DNA from: JARRKU01 sp050288425
Lineage (GTDB): Bacteria > Desulfobacterota > Desulfobacteria > Desulfobacterales > Desulfosarcinaceae
Direction: 5' to 3'
NCBI GenBank assembly: GCA_050288425.1
Contig: JBNKDU010000124.1
Location: 103,149 to 167,148 of the forward strand
DNA: 64,000 bases
Made by a program: the position numbers and the translations under genes. This document shows, one piece after another, positions 52,509-61,938 of the stretch; the first letter of the stretch is position 1; every line of letters begins with the position of its first letter. The notes under the pieces were generated by a model. It worked only from the letters and a program-made list of their open reading frames with translations, ran no database searches and had not been told where the DNA came from.

Positions 52509-54527
52509 ATGCCAGGCTGCCGGAAAAATGTCGCCTTCAATGGTGCTGGATGGGCCGTAGCGTTTTGCATCCTGTGGGTCATAATGGGGTGTTCCGGGAC
52601 AGAAGTGGGAAATCCAGACAGTATCAGCCGATCCTCCGCCGGAGAGGTCGAAACCTTGGCCAGCGATGCAGAATTGGAATCCTACTTAAAGAATCAAATC
52701 GCCGAAAGCGTTGATGTCTATCCCTCCTTTGCAAACGACATAGCCGCTGGTGGAGGAATCGCACCTGTCGGTTCCCCTGGCAGCGCGCCCGAACCGGCGT
52801 CCGATGCCTATTCCCAAACCAATGTCCAAGAAGCCGGCGTAGAGGAATCGGATATGGTCAAGACCGACGGCGTCAATTTCTATGTGGCCTCCGGCCGGTC
52901 ATTTCATGTCGTCGATATCTCCGGTGCGATGCAGACCTTGGCCACCCGCACCGTCGATGGATATGTGGAGGCACTCTATCTTTATGATGGCAAACTGGTC
53001 GTGTTGTATGCGTTGCCCCAGGACAGCGGCGACCCGTGGGGAGATATTGCCATGCCCCCCAGCACGATGCTCTTTGGGTTTCCCGACTGGATCCCTGCCG
53101 GAATGCGCCAAGGCGTGGCCATCTACGACATCCTGGATCCGGGCAACCCGGTATTGATGAAATCCGTCGAATTCGACGGCCATTTTGTCTCTTCGCGTCT
53201 GATCGGCGGGAAACTCCACATCGTAGCGCAATTCAAACCCCAGTTGCCTCCCTTGGATCATTGGTACGACGGCACACCGGAAGATTTGGAAAATAAAACG
53301 CTCTCCAATCGACAGGCCATCGCCGACATGACATTGGCGCAACTGGTTCCATCATGTCGTGTGGTCAGCGATCCACCCGATTCCCGGGTGGAGCTGCCCG
53401 CCGTCTCGTCCCAAAATTTCTATCGCCCGGTTACGCAAGATGGCGGAGGCACGATCACGACCATCATCAGTTTTCATCTGGATGATCCGACCCTGCCATT
53501 CGATAGCATCGGCCTGGTCGCCGACGCGCATATCGTCTACGCTTCCACCCGGGCTCTTTATATCGCTTCCCATAAGTACTTCTATGATGCACAGACAGCA
53601 GAAGAAACCACCCTGTACAAATTCGATTTGACAGGGGATGTGGTCAGGTGCGTGGGTGGTGGCGCCATTTCAGGATGGATATTGAACCAGTTCTCCCTGG
53701 GCGAATACCAGGATGTCCTGCGCGTGGCCACCACCACCGGTCATGCCGGCGGCTGGGAAACGAACTCGCGGAATCATGTATATTGTTTGCAGCTGGAAGG
53801 AGAGAAGCTCCAGGTGATCGGGAAGATAGAAGACCTGGCACCCGGCGAGCAAATATACGCGGCGCGGTTTATGGGCGCGAGGGGGTACCTGGTAACTTAT
53901 GTCAAGATCGACCCCCTGTTTGTGCTGAACCTGTCCGATCCCTTCGCACCTCGAGTGGAAGGGTATTTGAAGGTCCCGGGCTACTCCAGCTATATCCATC
54001 CATACGGCGACAATTACCTGATCACTGTCGGCAAGGATGCGTTGCTGGTAGAAGAAGATAACATGGCCTGGTATCAAGGCGTGCAATTGACCATTTTCGA
54101 TGTCAGCGATTTTTCCAATCCGATTCTGCTGCACAAAGAGATGATCGGCGACCGGGGGACGAGTTCGGAGGCATTATACAATCACAAAGCATTTACTTTC
54201 TGGGCGGCCAACGACTTGCTGGCGCTGCCCATCGATCTATACGAACATCTATCGCCGCCGGCCTTCCCTTATGAATATGGTACGAAGACGTTCCAGGGCC
54301 TTTACGTCTACCAGGTATCATCGGCAAGCGGGTTCAGCCTGCTCGGACGGATTAGCACGGAGCGCACTGGTGGCACCACATTCTCATCCAGTCCCTGGAC
54401 CAGGGGCATCTTCGTGGATCAGCAGGTCTATGCCGTAACGGACGACGCCGTTCGCTCCGCCCAAATAGGCGATATCGGAGGGAGCGTGCAGACCCTTATC
54501 CTGGACCAGGTCAACAACGGCAATTAA
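52509..54527 (+). CDS. Beta-propeller domain lipoprotein (PF09826-like)
   Basis: 672 residues with a lipoprotein signal (AGWAVAFCILWVIMGCSG; lipobox IMGC). The segment SQTNVQEAGVEESDMVKTDG then NFYVAS is the hallmark of the secreted beta-propeller family PF09826. Repeated blades contain VVDISGAMQTLATRTVDGYV, AIYDILDPGNPVLMKSVEFD and TIFDVSDFSNPILLHKEMIG. The domain probably binds peptides or glycans on the cell surface. ATG 52509 (after GGGGAGGAGGAAT) is chosen over 52494. It lies 15 nt after the TIGR02147-type gene, so they are likely an operon. Confidence 0.82.
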   Translation: MPGCRKNVAFNGAGWAVAFCILWVIMGCSGTEVGNPDSISRSSAGEVETLASDAELESYLKNQIAESVDVYPSFANDIAAGGGIAPVGSPGSAPEPASDAYSQTNVQEAGVEESDMVKTDGVNFYVASGRSFHVVDISGAMQTLATRTVDGYVEALYLYDGKLVVLYALPQDSGDPWGDIAMPPSTMLFGFPDWIPAGMRQGVAIYDILDPGNPVLMKSVEFDGHFVSSRLIGGKLHIVAQFKPQLPPLDHWYDGTPEDLENKTLSNRQAIADMTLAQLVPSCRVVSDPPDSRVELPAVSSQNFYRPVTQDGGGTITTIISFHLDDPTLPFDSIGLVADAHIVYASTRALYIASHKYFYDAQTAEETTLYKFDLTGDVVRCVGGGAISGWILNQFSLGEYQDVLRVATTTGHAGGWETNSRNHVYCLQLEGEKLQVIGKIEDLAPGEQIYAARFMGARGYLVTYVKIDPLFVLNLSDPFAPRVEGYLKVPGYSSYIHPYGDNYLITVGKDALLVEEDNMAWYQGVQLTIFDVSDFSNPILLHKEMIGDRGTSSEALYNHKAFTFWAANDLLALPIDLYEHLSPPAFPYEYGTKTFQGLYVYQVSSASGFSLLGRISTERTGGTTFSSSPWTRGIFVDQQVYAVTDDAVRSAQIGDIGGSVQTLILDQVNNGN

Positions 54528-54653
54528 GAGGTATTGCCCTCCGATATGTTCCCGCAAAGTGATTGACACCCGAATGCCACCCGACTATGGTTGGGCAGGC
54601 AAAACAGAAATTCCCTGCCAAATTTCAACGACGGCCGGCATTCGAAGGGCAGC

Positions 54654-55802
54654 ATGTTTCTGGATTCTCAAAGAACGCGGATGTGGTGTGTTTTCCTCGG
54701 GGTGATCGCCCTGCTTTTTTCCGGCTGTGCGAAACAAGCGATCGAGAGATACTCTCCGGCGGAAGAACCACCCCTGCCGCCGGCGGGGCTTGCCGGCAAG
54801 GCAGCCCCCATGGTGGCGGGTGGCCGGGTCGCGCCTGCGCCGGAGTCGGATATGCTTGCATCTTCCGTCAAGCCGGTCCGGGAGCGGATGATCCACCATG
54901 ATGGCGATATCCGCCTGCGCGCCCCGCGTCCCCGAAAACTTGTCGATGATGCCACCCGGATCGTCGAGGCCCGGGGCGGCTATGTGGAACGGCTGGACGC
55001 CCACAAGGCGGTGTTTCGCGTGCCGGTCGAGGAGTTCAAGGGCGTATTCGATCTTTTGCTCATGCTGGGGCAGGTGCTGGAGCAATCTGTCCGCACCGAG
55101 GATATCACCGACGCGTTCACGGATGTGGATATGCGCCTGAATATCGCACGCAACACCCGCCGGAGGTTGGTGGAACTATTGGCCAAGGCCAAAAGCGAAA
55201 AGGAAAAGATCAGGATCTTACGCGAAATCGAGCGGCTCAGCACCCGTATCGAAACCCTCACCGCCCAAAGGGAACACCTGCTGTCGGAAGCCCGGTTTTC
55301 GCGCATTACATTGCGTTTCGAAGCCCGGCAGCCGGATCAGTCCACCATTGGGCGCGAAAAGATCGAGGCCTTCCAATGGATCCACAAGCTGTCGCCCTTT
55401 CACGATGAAGTGCCCCGCAGCGGCAAGCCCCTTAAGTTCGATGTTCCCCAAGACATGGTGGCATTGGGCACGCAGGGCCTTTGGGTTGCCGAAGGCGCCG
55501 ACGGCGCGTTCCTCAGGGCCAGCAGACATGAGAAGCAGCCGGCCGGCGACACGACCTTCTGGCTGGAGGCGGTAAAATTGCGCTTACGTCCCGAGTATGC
55601 CAATGCGCAGATATCGGATGCCGGCGCGTTCAAGGTCCTGCGGCTGGAGGATCGGTCGGAAACCCCGTATATCTACCTGATCGGTGTGCATGTCACCTCT
55701 GAAAATGTGATGGAGTTGGTGGAGGTCTATTTTCCCTCGCCCGCCCAGGAACGCCGCTATTCAGAGACCATCCTCGCCGCGATTCGTCGAGGTGCCCGAT
55801 GA
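54654..55802 (+). CDS. DUF4349-type lipoprotein
   Basis: 382 residues with a lipoprotein signal (WCVFLGVIALLFSGCAK; lipobox FSGC). The core RKLVDDATRIVEARGGYVER and FRVPVEEFKGVFDLLLMLGQVLEQSVRTEDITDAFTDVDMRL are DUF4349 features, followed by a coiled coil (about 165-220, EKEKIRILREIERLSTRIET) and a beta domain. DUF4349 proteins are membrane-associated, function unknown. ATG 54654 lies 4 nt after AAGGG; ATG 54681 is possible. It overlaps the next gene by 4 nt. Confidence 0.75.
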   Translation: MFLDSQRTRMWCVFLGVIALLFSGCAKQAIERYSPAEEPPLPPAGLAGKAAPMVAGGRVAPAPESDMLASSVKPVRERMIHHDGDIRLRAPRPRKLVDDATRIVEARGGYVERLDAHKAVFRVPVEEFKGVFDLLLMLGQVLEQSVRTEDITDAFTDVDMRLNIARNTRRRLVELLAKAKSEKEKIRILREIERLSTRIETLTAQREHLLSEARFSRITLRFEARQPDQSTIGREKIEAFQWIHKLSPFHDEVPRSGKPLKFDVPQDMVALGTQGLWVAEGADGAFLRASRHEKQPAGDTTFWLEAVKLRLRPEYANAQISDAGAFKVLRLEDRSETPYIYLIGVHVTSENVMELVEVYFPSPAQERRYSETILAAIRRGAR

Positions 55803-56413
55803 AGATGAAGCGGTTGGCTTCCGTCGCCTGGGGAATTTTATTGCTTTGCGCGTCCCTGGTGAACGCCGCCGCCGGATGGGCCGGCCAGACGTCCGCGGTT
55901 CAGGTACGGCTGGTGGTCAAGGTGGGGGATCGCCAGGAGGCGGCCGACCGTCTGGCCCGGAGCGCGGAAGAAAGCAACGGGTATTTCCTCGAAAAATCCG
56001 GCCAGGGAATCTTCCTGATGGTTCCGGCCGCGGATATGAAGAAGATCATGTCCGCGGCCGAACAATTGGGCCGGGTGATCGACCGGCAATTGGAGCGGCA
56101 GGACCTGGGCGGGGCTCTGCTGGAAAAGGAAGCCGCCCTGAAAGCCAAAACCGAGGTGCAGCGCCAGTACCTGGCCCTGCTGGATCGGGCGGACACAGAA
56201 GCCGCGCTCTATGTGGAAAAAGAGCTGATCGAACTGGTGGCCGGGATTGAAACCCTCGAGGGCCGGATCCGTCTCTTGCGCCACCGCATCGCCTTTGCCC
56301 GGATCGAAGTGCGGTTCGAATACCGCGACCGGTCCGCGCCGGTGCCGGACGGCCGCTCCTCCTTCGCCTGGCTCAATACCGTGAACCTGTCGGATTTCCT
56401 GGAGGCGTTTTAA
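55799..56413 (+). CDS. DUF4349-like secreted protein
   Basis: 204 residues with a signal peptide (LASVAWGILLLCASLVNAAA, cleavage near GWA) and a shortened DUF4349-like core: ADRLARSAEESNGYFLEKSG, FLMVPAADMKKIMSAAEQLG, RVIDRQLERQDLGGALLEKE, coiled coil to the end. It overlaps the preceding DUF4349 gene by 4 nt (ATGA), so the two paralogue-like genes are coupled and their products may act together. Confidence 0.72.
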   Translation: MKMKRLASVAWGILLLCASLVNAAAGWAGQTSAVQVRLVVKVGDRQEAADRLARSAEESNGYFLEKSGQGIFLMVPAADMKKIMSAAEQLGRVIDRQLERQDLGGALLEKEAALKAKTEVQRQYLALLDRADTEAALYVEKELIELVAGIETLEGRIRLLRHRIAFARIEVRFEYRDRSAPVPDGRSSFAWLNTVNLSDFLEAF

Positions 56414-56414
56414 C

Positions 56415-56882
56415 ATGCGTCCGGCAAAAGCCATCTTTGCATCCCTGCTGCTGCTCCTCCTTTGCCTGGTCGCCGGTTGCGTGCATACTCCCGCTGTCAG
56501 GGAGAGGCTCATCCCCGATGGTTTTGCCCGCTACACCAACGCCGGGGAAATCAAGGCGGTCAGCCCGGAGGGCGTCATCTACCGAGTCCGCCATGAGGAC
56601 AACAAACCCTTTGCCCGCCTGCCCTTTTGGAAGGAAGCCTTGAAAAAGCGCATGCTGGACGCCGGCTATGTCTTCTTGAATGAAGCCCCCATCAAGGCCG
56701 ACGCCCGGGATGGCTATTTGCTCGAACTCACCGCACCTGACGGGCCGCAGGATTATACCTACCTGGTGGCCGTTTTCGTCCACGAAAAGAAAATCGTCAT
56801 TGCCGAAGCCGCCGGCGAGGTGAACGAACTTGCCGCGCGCCGTCCCGCCATTCTGGAAGCCATCCGTAATCTGAAATTCTGA
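56415..56882 (+). CDS. Small lipoprotein following the DUF4349 pair
   Basis: 155 residues starting MRPAKAIFASLLLLLLCLVA with lipobox VAGC (about residue 22). The mature domain contains GEIKAVSPEGVIYRVRHEDN and KKRMLDAGYVFLNEAPIKAD, ending in YTYLVAVFVHEKKIVIAEAA. No named domain recognised. It starts 1 nt after the previous stop, so it is the third member of a three-gene operon. Confidence 0.72.
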   Translation: MRPAKAIFASLLLLLLCLVAGCVHTPAVRERLIPDGFARYTNAGEIKAVSPEGVIYRVRHEDNKPFARLPFWKEALKKRMLDAGYVFLNEAPIKADARDGYLLELTAPDGPQDYTYLVAVFVHEKKIVIAEAAGEVNELAARRPAILEAIRNLKF

Positions 56883-56920
56883 CTGCCCCTTCTCAGCCGG
56901 TTATCGCAAAGCATAGCCAA

Positions 56921-56938
56921 AATGGGGACGTTCCCATT
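56921..56938. repeat. Imperfect palindrome with GGGGACGTT core
   Basis: AATGGGGACGTTCCCATT is an 18-bp near palindrome centred on ACGT (two mismatched positions). It shares GGGGACGTT with the long inverted repeat at 51248. Possibly a REP-like unit; too short to be sure. Confidence 0.35.
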
Positions 56939-57015
56939 CTTGACCACTTTCGATGATCGCCCATCGTAGGCGCATGTATTATATTTTGCTCAGATGTGGA
57001 ACGGGAGCCGCGATC

Positions 57016-58974
57016 ATGGACCAGCCTGACAGCAAGATCGCCAAGGAGCTGAGAAGATACAGGTTTCTTCACGACCTGGCGACGGCCATCACCGGCGATC
57101 AGCCGCTGAGCGAAAACCTCAGGCTGGTGGCGCGGATGACCCGCACCATGCTGGAGACGGACCGAGTATTTCTGGCTTTGCGGGACGACACCCGGGGCGA
57201 GCTTTATGTCGCCGGCCACTCAGGCCTTCGGACCGGAGCTCTTCAAGCCTTGCATACTTCGCTGGATCAAGGCCTCGGGGGTTTGGTGGCCACCACCGGC
57301 AAGGGCCGTATCGTAGACGATTTCGGCAACGACCCGGCCTTTGATCCAGATCCGGCCGGGCTGGCCGAAGGACTGGTATCGGGGATGGCCATCCCGCTCC
57401 AGATGGGTGAGAAGAATTTCGGCGTCCTTTTCGCGTTCAACAGTTCGCCCACCGTTTTTTCGGCGGACGATATGGAAAGCCTGTCCAAGGTCGGCAATAT
57501 CGCGGCCGTGGAGATCGGGCGTCGGCAGATCGAAGATCGGTTACGCGACAGTGAAGAAAAATATCGCCTCCTCATGGACGCGGTGCCGGATCCGGTAATC
57601 GTATTCGATCGAAAAGGCCATGTAACCTACTTGAATCCTGTGTTTACACGCGTTTTCGGATGGAAACTCGATGAAGTCAAAGGATCCCGGCTGGATTTCA
57701 TTCCCGAGGAGAGCCGCGCAGAGAGCCTGGAAGCCTTGAAACGCATGCGCCGGGGGGATGTGGCCATCGCCCTGGATACCCGGCGCACCACCAAAAGCGG
57801 CCGGACCCTGGAGATCCAGGGGAGCATCAGCCAGTTCAAGGACGCCGACGGCCGGTTCGCCGGCAGTATCGTGATTCTCAGAGACGTCACCGGCATCAAA
57901 AACACGGAACAGGCCCTGCGGGAAAGCAACCGCCGGCTCGCCGCGGCTGTAAACGAGCAGAAAATCCGAACCCAGGAGTTGCGTCTTCTCAACTCCATGA
58001 ACGAATTGCTGCAAGCCTGCCATACCGAGGCCGACACCTACCAGGTCATGGCCAACATATGCAGGCAGCTCTTTCCCGACGACGCCGGATTTCTGACGAT
58101 CCGGGATGCCGCCTCCAACATGTTCGCGGCGGTATCGTCCTGGGGAGACAACGCGTTGAAGGATATCGACTACCATGAGCATGATTGCTGGGCCTTGCGG
58201 TTGGGGAAGATCCATGCGGTGACGGACCCCGCCAATGAATTGTTGTGTTCCCATTCCCTGGGCGAAATCATCGGCAGCTCTATCTGCCTGCCCATTACTT
58301 CCGCCGATGGGGTGATGGGTGTTCTGCACGTGCTTTTCCAGATGCATTCCGAAAAGATGTCCATGGAAGGCATCCAGCGGCACCAGGGGTCCAAGATGAT
58401 CATCCTGAGCATGATGCTGGAGCAATATGCCTTGTCCCTGTTAAACATCCGGCTGCACAATACCCTGAAAAACCAATCCATCCGCGATCCGCTCACGGGT
58501 CTTTTCAATCGTCGGTACCTGGATGAGTCCCTGGGGCGGGAGATGTTCCGGTGCCGGCGCCACCACGCTTCCACCGGGTTCATCATGATCGACGTGGATC
58601 GCTTCAAGGACTTCAACGATACCTTCGGTCATGAGGCCGGCGATGTGATCCTCAAGGAATTGGCATCCTTTCTTCAAGAACATACCCGCAACGAGGATGT
58701 GCTCTGCCGGTACGGCGGAGAAGAGTTTATCCTGCTCATGCCGGATTCGGACCTGTCGAACGCCTGCAAGAGGGCCGAGCAATTGTGCGCGTTGGTGCGC
58801 AACACCCTGCGGATCAACCACCGGGGGATCACCTGCCAGATCACCATCTCATTGGGCGTCTCCGCTTTCCCCGAATCCGGCCCCACCATCGAGGCCGCCC
58901 GGAATGCCGCCGACGCCGCGCTTTACCAGGCCAAACGGCAGGGGCGTGACCGGGTGGTCGCGGCATCCGATTGA
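57016..58974 (+). CDS. Diguanylate cyclase with GAF-PAS-GAF sensory domains
   Basis: 652 residues. GAF 1 (about 20-180), PAS (about 185-300; LLMDAVPDPVIVFDRKGHVT, VILRDVTGIKNTEQ), GAF 2 (about 330-480), then GGDEF (about 485-652): DPLTGLFNRRYLDESLG, DVDRFKDFNDTFGHEAGDVI, active site RYGGEEFILLM. The inhibitory I-site RxxD (RNED) lies five residues before GGEEF, so product inhibition is expected. The enzyme makes c-di-GMP in response to small-molecule or redox signals. No EAL domain. ATG 57016 follows GGGAG; the longer frame from 56953 is rejected. Confidence 0.9.
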   Translation: MDQPDSKIAKELRRYRFLHDLATAITGDQPLSENLRLVARMTRTMLETDRVFLALRDDTRGELYVAGHSGLRTGALQALHTSLDQGLGGLVATTGKGRIVDDFGNDPAFDPDPAGLAEGLVSGMAIPLQMGEKNFGVLFAFNSSPTVFSADDMESLSKVGNIAAVEIGRRQIEDRLRDSEEKYRLLMDAVPDPVIVFDRKGHVTYLNPVFTRVFGWKLDEVKGSRLDFIPEESRAESLEALKRMRRGDVAIALDTRRTTKSGRTLEIQGSISQFKDADGRFAGSIVILRDVTGIKNTEQALRESNRRLAAAVNEQKIRTQELRLLNSMNELLQACHTEADTYQVMANICRQLFPDDAGFLTIRDAASNMFAAVSSWGDNALKDIDYHEHDCWALRLGKIHAVTDPANELLCSHSLGEIIGSSICLPITSADGVMGVLHVLFQMHSEKMSMEGIQRHQGSKMIILSMMLEQYALSLLNIRLHNTLKNQSIRDPLTGLFNRRYLDESLGREMFRCRRHHASTGFIMIDVDRFKDFNDTFGHEAGDVILKELASFLQEHTRNEDVLCRYGGEEFILLMPDSDLSNACKRAEQLCALVRNTLRINHRGITCQITISLGVSAFPESGPTIEAARNAADAALYQAKRQGRDRVVAASD

Positions 58975-59148
58975 CATCGAAGCTGAATTCTCCTATTGAA
59001 AACAATATAGAGTTCTACTTTCTATCCAACGCACGACATTTCAATACAGGCTTCTTTTCGAATCATTCGATTGCAGAATGCAGGCACCTGGGGTTGTATC
59101 CGCCCCCGGGGCCATGGGCTGCAATCCAATCGTCAAAAGGAGGTCAGC

Positions 59149-60891
59149 ATGCGTTTCAATTGCCATACCCACATTTTCAACCTCCAGTCCGTGTTCACCA
59201 CCCGCACCATGGAAACTCTCATCAACCGGATCAAAGCCCTCGACTTCCCCGAATTTGTCGTCGCGCTGATCACGACTGAAATGGCCAAGGTGATTGAAAA
59301 CGCAGGGGCATATGCCGATGAGGAAAATCTGCTGCGCAACCTGATCGGCCGACTGAAACAGACCGCGGAATACAAGAATATCGTCGATGATCTGTCGGAT
59401 CCGGCCAGACTGCGGATTGAAGTGGTCAACACCGATAACCTCGACCGCCTGGCCCTCGGCGCCTTAAAGGAATTCATCCAGTGGTTCAGCGACAAATGGT
59501 CCGATGCCGAGGAGGATGCGCGCAAAAAGACCATCCTGGACGCCGTCGAATTCGTGCGCATCGCCCTGTTGCCCTCCATCCGCAAGGTGACCGCCAGACT
59601 GATGGATCAATTGGAGGATACGGATGCCGTCGTCGCCCTGATGATGGACATCACCGGGGAAGACGCAGACCAGGCGCTCTTTGAAAGCCAGATCCAGAAC
59701 ACATCGGACATGGTGCTGGCCTACCCGGGGCGCATCCTGCCCTTTCTGGCCGTCAATCCCGTCCGACCCGGCTTCGTGGGCATCATGGAACATGCGTTGC
59801 AGGCCAGGGGCTTCGTGGGTGTCAAACTCTATCCTTCCCTGGGATACGACCCGGCATCAGACGAACTCGCCCCGGTCTACCGATACTGTGAAGAGCGCCG
59901 AATTCCCCTCACCGTGCACTGCACGGCAGGGGGGTTTTACTATAAAGAGCAGTTCCGCGACAACTCCAACCCCGATCGCTGGCAGACCGTTCTGGCCGAA
60001 TTTCCCGAACTGCGGCTGTGCTTCGGCCATTTCGGCGACAGCATCCACCTGATCCACGAACAGATCGATCCGGCCTCCTGGACCGGCAAGATTCTTTCCC
60101 TGATGGAAAAATACGAAGGCGTCTATGCCGACATCTCCTACAATACCGACCCCATGGACGGCCGGGACGCCGAAGCCAACTATTTTTCCAACCTCAAGAG
60201 CCTCCTGGCCCACCCCACCTACAAACAGCGCATCCTGTTCGGCACCGATTTTTTCCTGGTACGCCTGCGGCTGCAGGAAAAACACCATTGGCACTATTTC
60301 GAGGAACGCTTCAGCGACCAGGAGTTCGCCGCCATCGCCGAAGACAATCCGCGCCGATTCCTGGGCATCGGGATCGATGACGGCGTTTCCACGGAAAACA
60401 TCCAGAGCTATGTGCGCTTCATCTACCAGAACAGGACCCGGCTGGAACACCGGGTCCCCGATTGGATTCATGCGGAGATCCGACATATTTACGGCGATCA
60501 GGTCAACCTGCCCCCGCCGACCCTGGGGACACGCTGGAGCTGGAACAACCACGCCCATTTCCGGACCTACCGGTTCATGAAAGACCAGCTCCGAGTCGAA
60601 CACGCAGATTTCAAATTCAGGGACACGGGAAGGCTGCGCATGCGCCAGATGCAATACTGGAACAAGGAATTCTGCGATCCCGGCATGTGGCGGAGAACCC
60701 TGCTGGACCTGTCGGAACGGCTGACCATCGAATGCGAGGCCAACCAGGGAAACTTCGAACCCGGATACGACCGGCAAAAGTCCATCGACACGTTTTCCAG
60801 GGCTTTCGATGAAGGCGACCTGGCACTTTACGAACTGGGCAAGGCCTGCGACCGGATATTCAAATTTATAAAAGAAGGGACACCGGCTTGA
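59149..60891 (+). CDS. Amidohydrolase-superfamily protein with extra C-terminal domain
   Basis: 580 residues. N-terminal metal motif MRFNCHTHIFNL (H-x-H), later GVKLYPSLGYDPASDELAPV, PLTVHCTAGGFYY (H), LCFGHFGD (H), YADISYNTDP, and LFGTDFFLVRL (catalytic Asp): an amidohydrolase-2-type TIM barrel (about 1-410). A helical insertion at about 30-180 and a C-terminal extension of about 150 residues are unusual. Substrate unknown. AAAAGGAGGTCAGC precedes ATG 59149. The TTG start of the next gene overlaps its stop. Confidence 0.82.
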   Translation: MRFNCHTHIFNLQSVFTTRTMETLINRIKALDFPEFVVALITTEMAKVIENAGAYADEENLLRNLIGRLKQTAEYKNIVDDLSDPARLRIEVVNTDNLDRLALGALKEFIQWFSDKWSDAEEDARKKTILDAVEFVRIALLPSIRKVTARLMDQLEDTDAVVALMMDITGEDADQALFESQIQNTSDMVLAYPGRILPFLAVNPVRPGFVGIMEHALQARGFVGVKLYPSLGYDPASDELAPVYRYCEERRIPLTVHCTAGGFYYKEQFRDNSNPDRWQTVLAEFPELRLCFGHFGDSIHLIHEQIDPASWTGKILSLMEKYEGVYADISYNTDPMDGRDAEANYFSNLKSLLAHPTYKQRILFGTDFFLVRLRLQEKHHWHYFEERFSDQEFAAIAEDNPRRFLGIGIDDGVSTENIQSYVRFIYQNRTRLEHRVPDWIHAEIRHIYGDQVNLPPPTLGTRWSWNNHAHFRTYRFMKDQLRVEHADFKFRDTGRLRMRQMQYWNKEFCDPGMWRRTLLDLSERLTIECEANQGNFEPGYDRQKSIDTFSRAFDEGDLALYELGKACDRIFKFIKEGTPA

Positions 60892-61814
60892 AAACCTACC
60901 TGATTCTGGCCCTGATGCTGATCTGGATCCCGGTCGGCCCGGCCGCCGGAGATACATCCGATCCCAAGGCCCCTGAAAAAAACTTCATCAAACTCAAACC
61001 CACGGTGGTGAACAATCGGGATGAAGACAAGTCCTCCATCGGCCTGGAATTCGACGCCGACTACACCAGGAGCTTTCAGTCCGCCAGGATCGGCACCCTT
61101 CCCACATCGACGGAGCTTCAACTCAAAGCCGAAGGACTATTCGTCGCCGATGAAGATCTGAACCCCAGATCGCTGCGTGCCGAGGCCTTCGGCAAAAAGA
61201 CCATCACCTTTTTCCGTCCGGAATTATCGGAGCCCGGCCCCAACGAGGACGAGGTGATCATCACCCGGAAGCGATGGTATGGCGGACGCCTCGACGGCGG
61301 ACTCAGCATCGGCTATGAGACCGACCAGCCCGGCGATCACCAGAACATTACCGCGGGAATCGAGGCCGGTTACGTCTTCACAGAACACCGGGGGCTGAAA
61401 GGCTTCATCCCCTCGGTGATCGTCGGTTATGACTGGGTGGAGGTGACTCGAAGCGAGTTGCAGGAGACCCTCACCGATGACGAAAAAGACAGTTACCGGC
61501 GCCTCCGTCTCCTGGGTCAATGGAAATTCGGAATCGGCGCTCTTCTGCCCCAGGCGCTCCAACCCCTCGAACTGCACATCGACGCCCGTTACTACAAGGA
61601 TTACGGGCGCGCCGGCGAGATCGAGCGTGTCGACCAGGACGAAGCCCGGTATATCTCCGGCGCCTTGAATTACGTCTTTGGAAAACCGATCCTTTTCCAC
61701 ATGATCACCGCCGTCTACCTCCAGGTATCCGACGGACGCATCCCCCCGGCCATCAACGACGACCGGGTCTGGCAACTGGGCATCGTCCTCTGGGGGGCCA
61801 AGACGGGAAATTAA
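60888..61814 (+). CDS. Secreted/outer-membrane beta-rich protein (hypothetical)
   Basis: 308 residues with a signal peptide (MKTYLILALMLIWIPVGPAA, cleavage near AAG). The mature part alternates aromatic and polar residues in many short strands (GLEFDADYTRSFQSARIGTL, YGGRLDGGLSIGYETDQPGD, TAGIEAGYVFTEHRGLKGFI, LHIDARYYKDYGRAGEIERV), as in outer-membrane beta-barrels. The start is TTG 60888, overlapping the amidohydrolase stop (TTGA), with AAGGGA upstream. The coupling suggests a role with the amidohydrolase. Confidence 0.65.
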   Translation: MKTYLILALMLIWIPVGPAAGDTSDPKAPEKNFIKLKPTVVNNRDEDKSSIGLEFDADYTRSFQSARIGTLPTSTELQLKAEGLFVADEDLNPRSLRAEAFGKKTITFFRPELSEPGPNEDEVIITRKRWYGGRLDGGLSIGYETDQPGDHQNITAGIEAGYVFTEHRGLKGFIPSVIVGYDWVEVTRSELQETLTDDEKDSYRRLRLLGQWKFGIGALLPQALQPLELHIDARYYKDYGRAGEIERVDQDEARYISGALNYVFGKPILFHMITAVYLQVSDGRIPPAINDDRVWQLGIVLWGAKTGN

Positions 61815-61855
61815 AAAGGTCGTTGAAAAAAATTCGAATAAAGGTCGAAAAGAGA

Positions 61856-61901
61856 AGCTGCTTTTGACTCATTAAAAGCTTCATGTGAGTCAAAAGCAGC
61901 T
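61856..61901. terminator. 16-bp perfect inverted repeat between two convergent genes
   Basis: AGCTGCTTTTGACTCA (61856-61871) pairs with TGAGTCAAAAGCAGCT (61886-61901) around a 14-nt loop, between the beta-barrel-like gene (+) and a lipoprotein gene (-). Probably a shared transcription end; only a weak T-run follows on either strand. Confidence 0.6.
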
Positions 61902-61938
61902 CTGGCCCCCAGCCCAAACTATCGAAAAACGGTCACGA

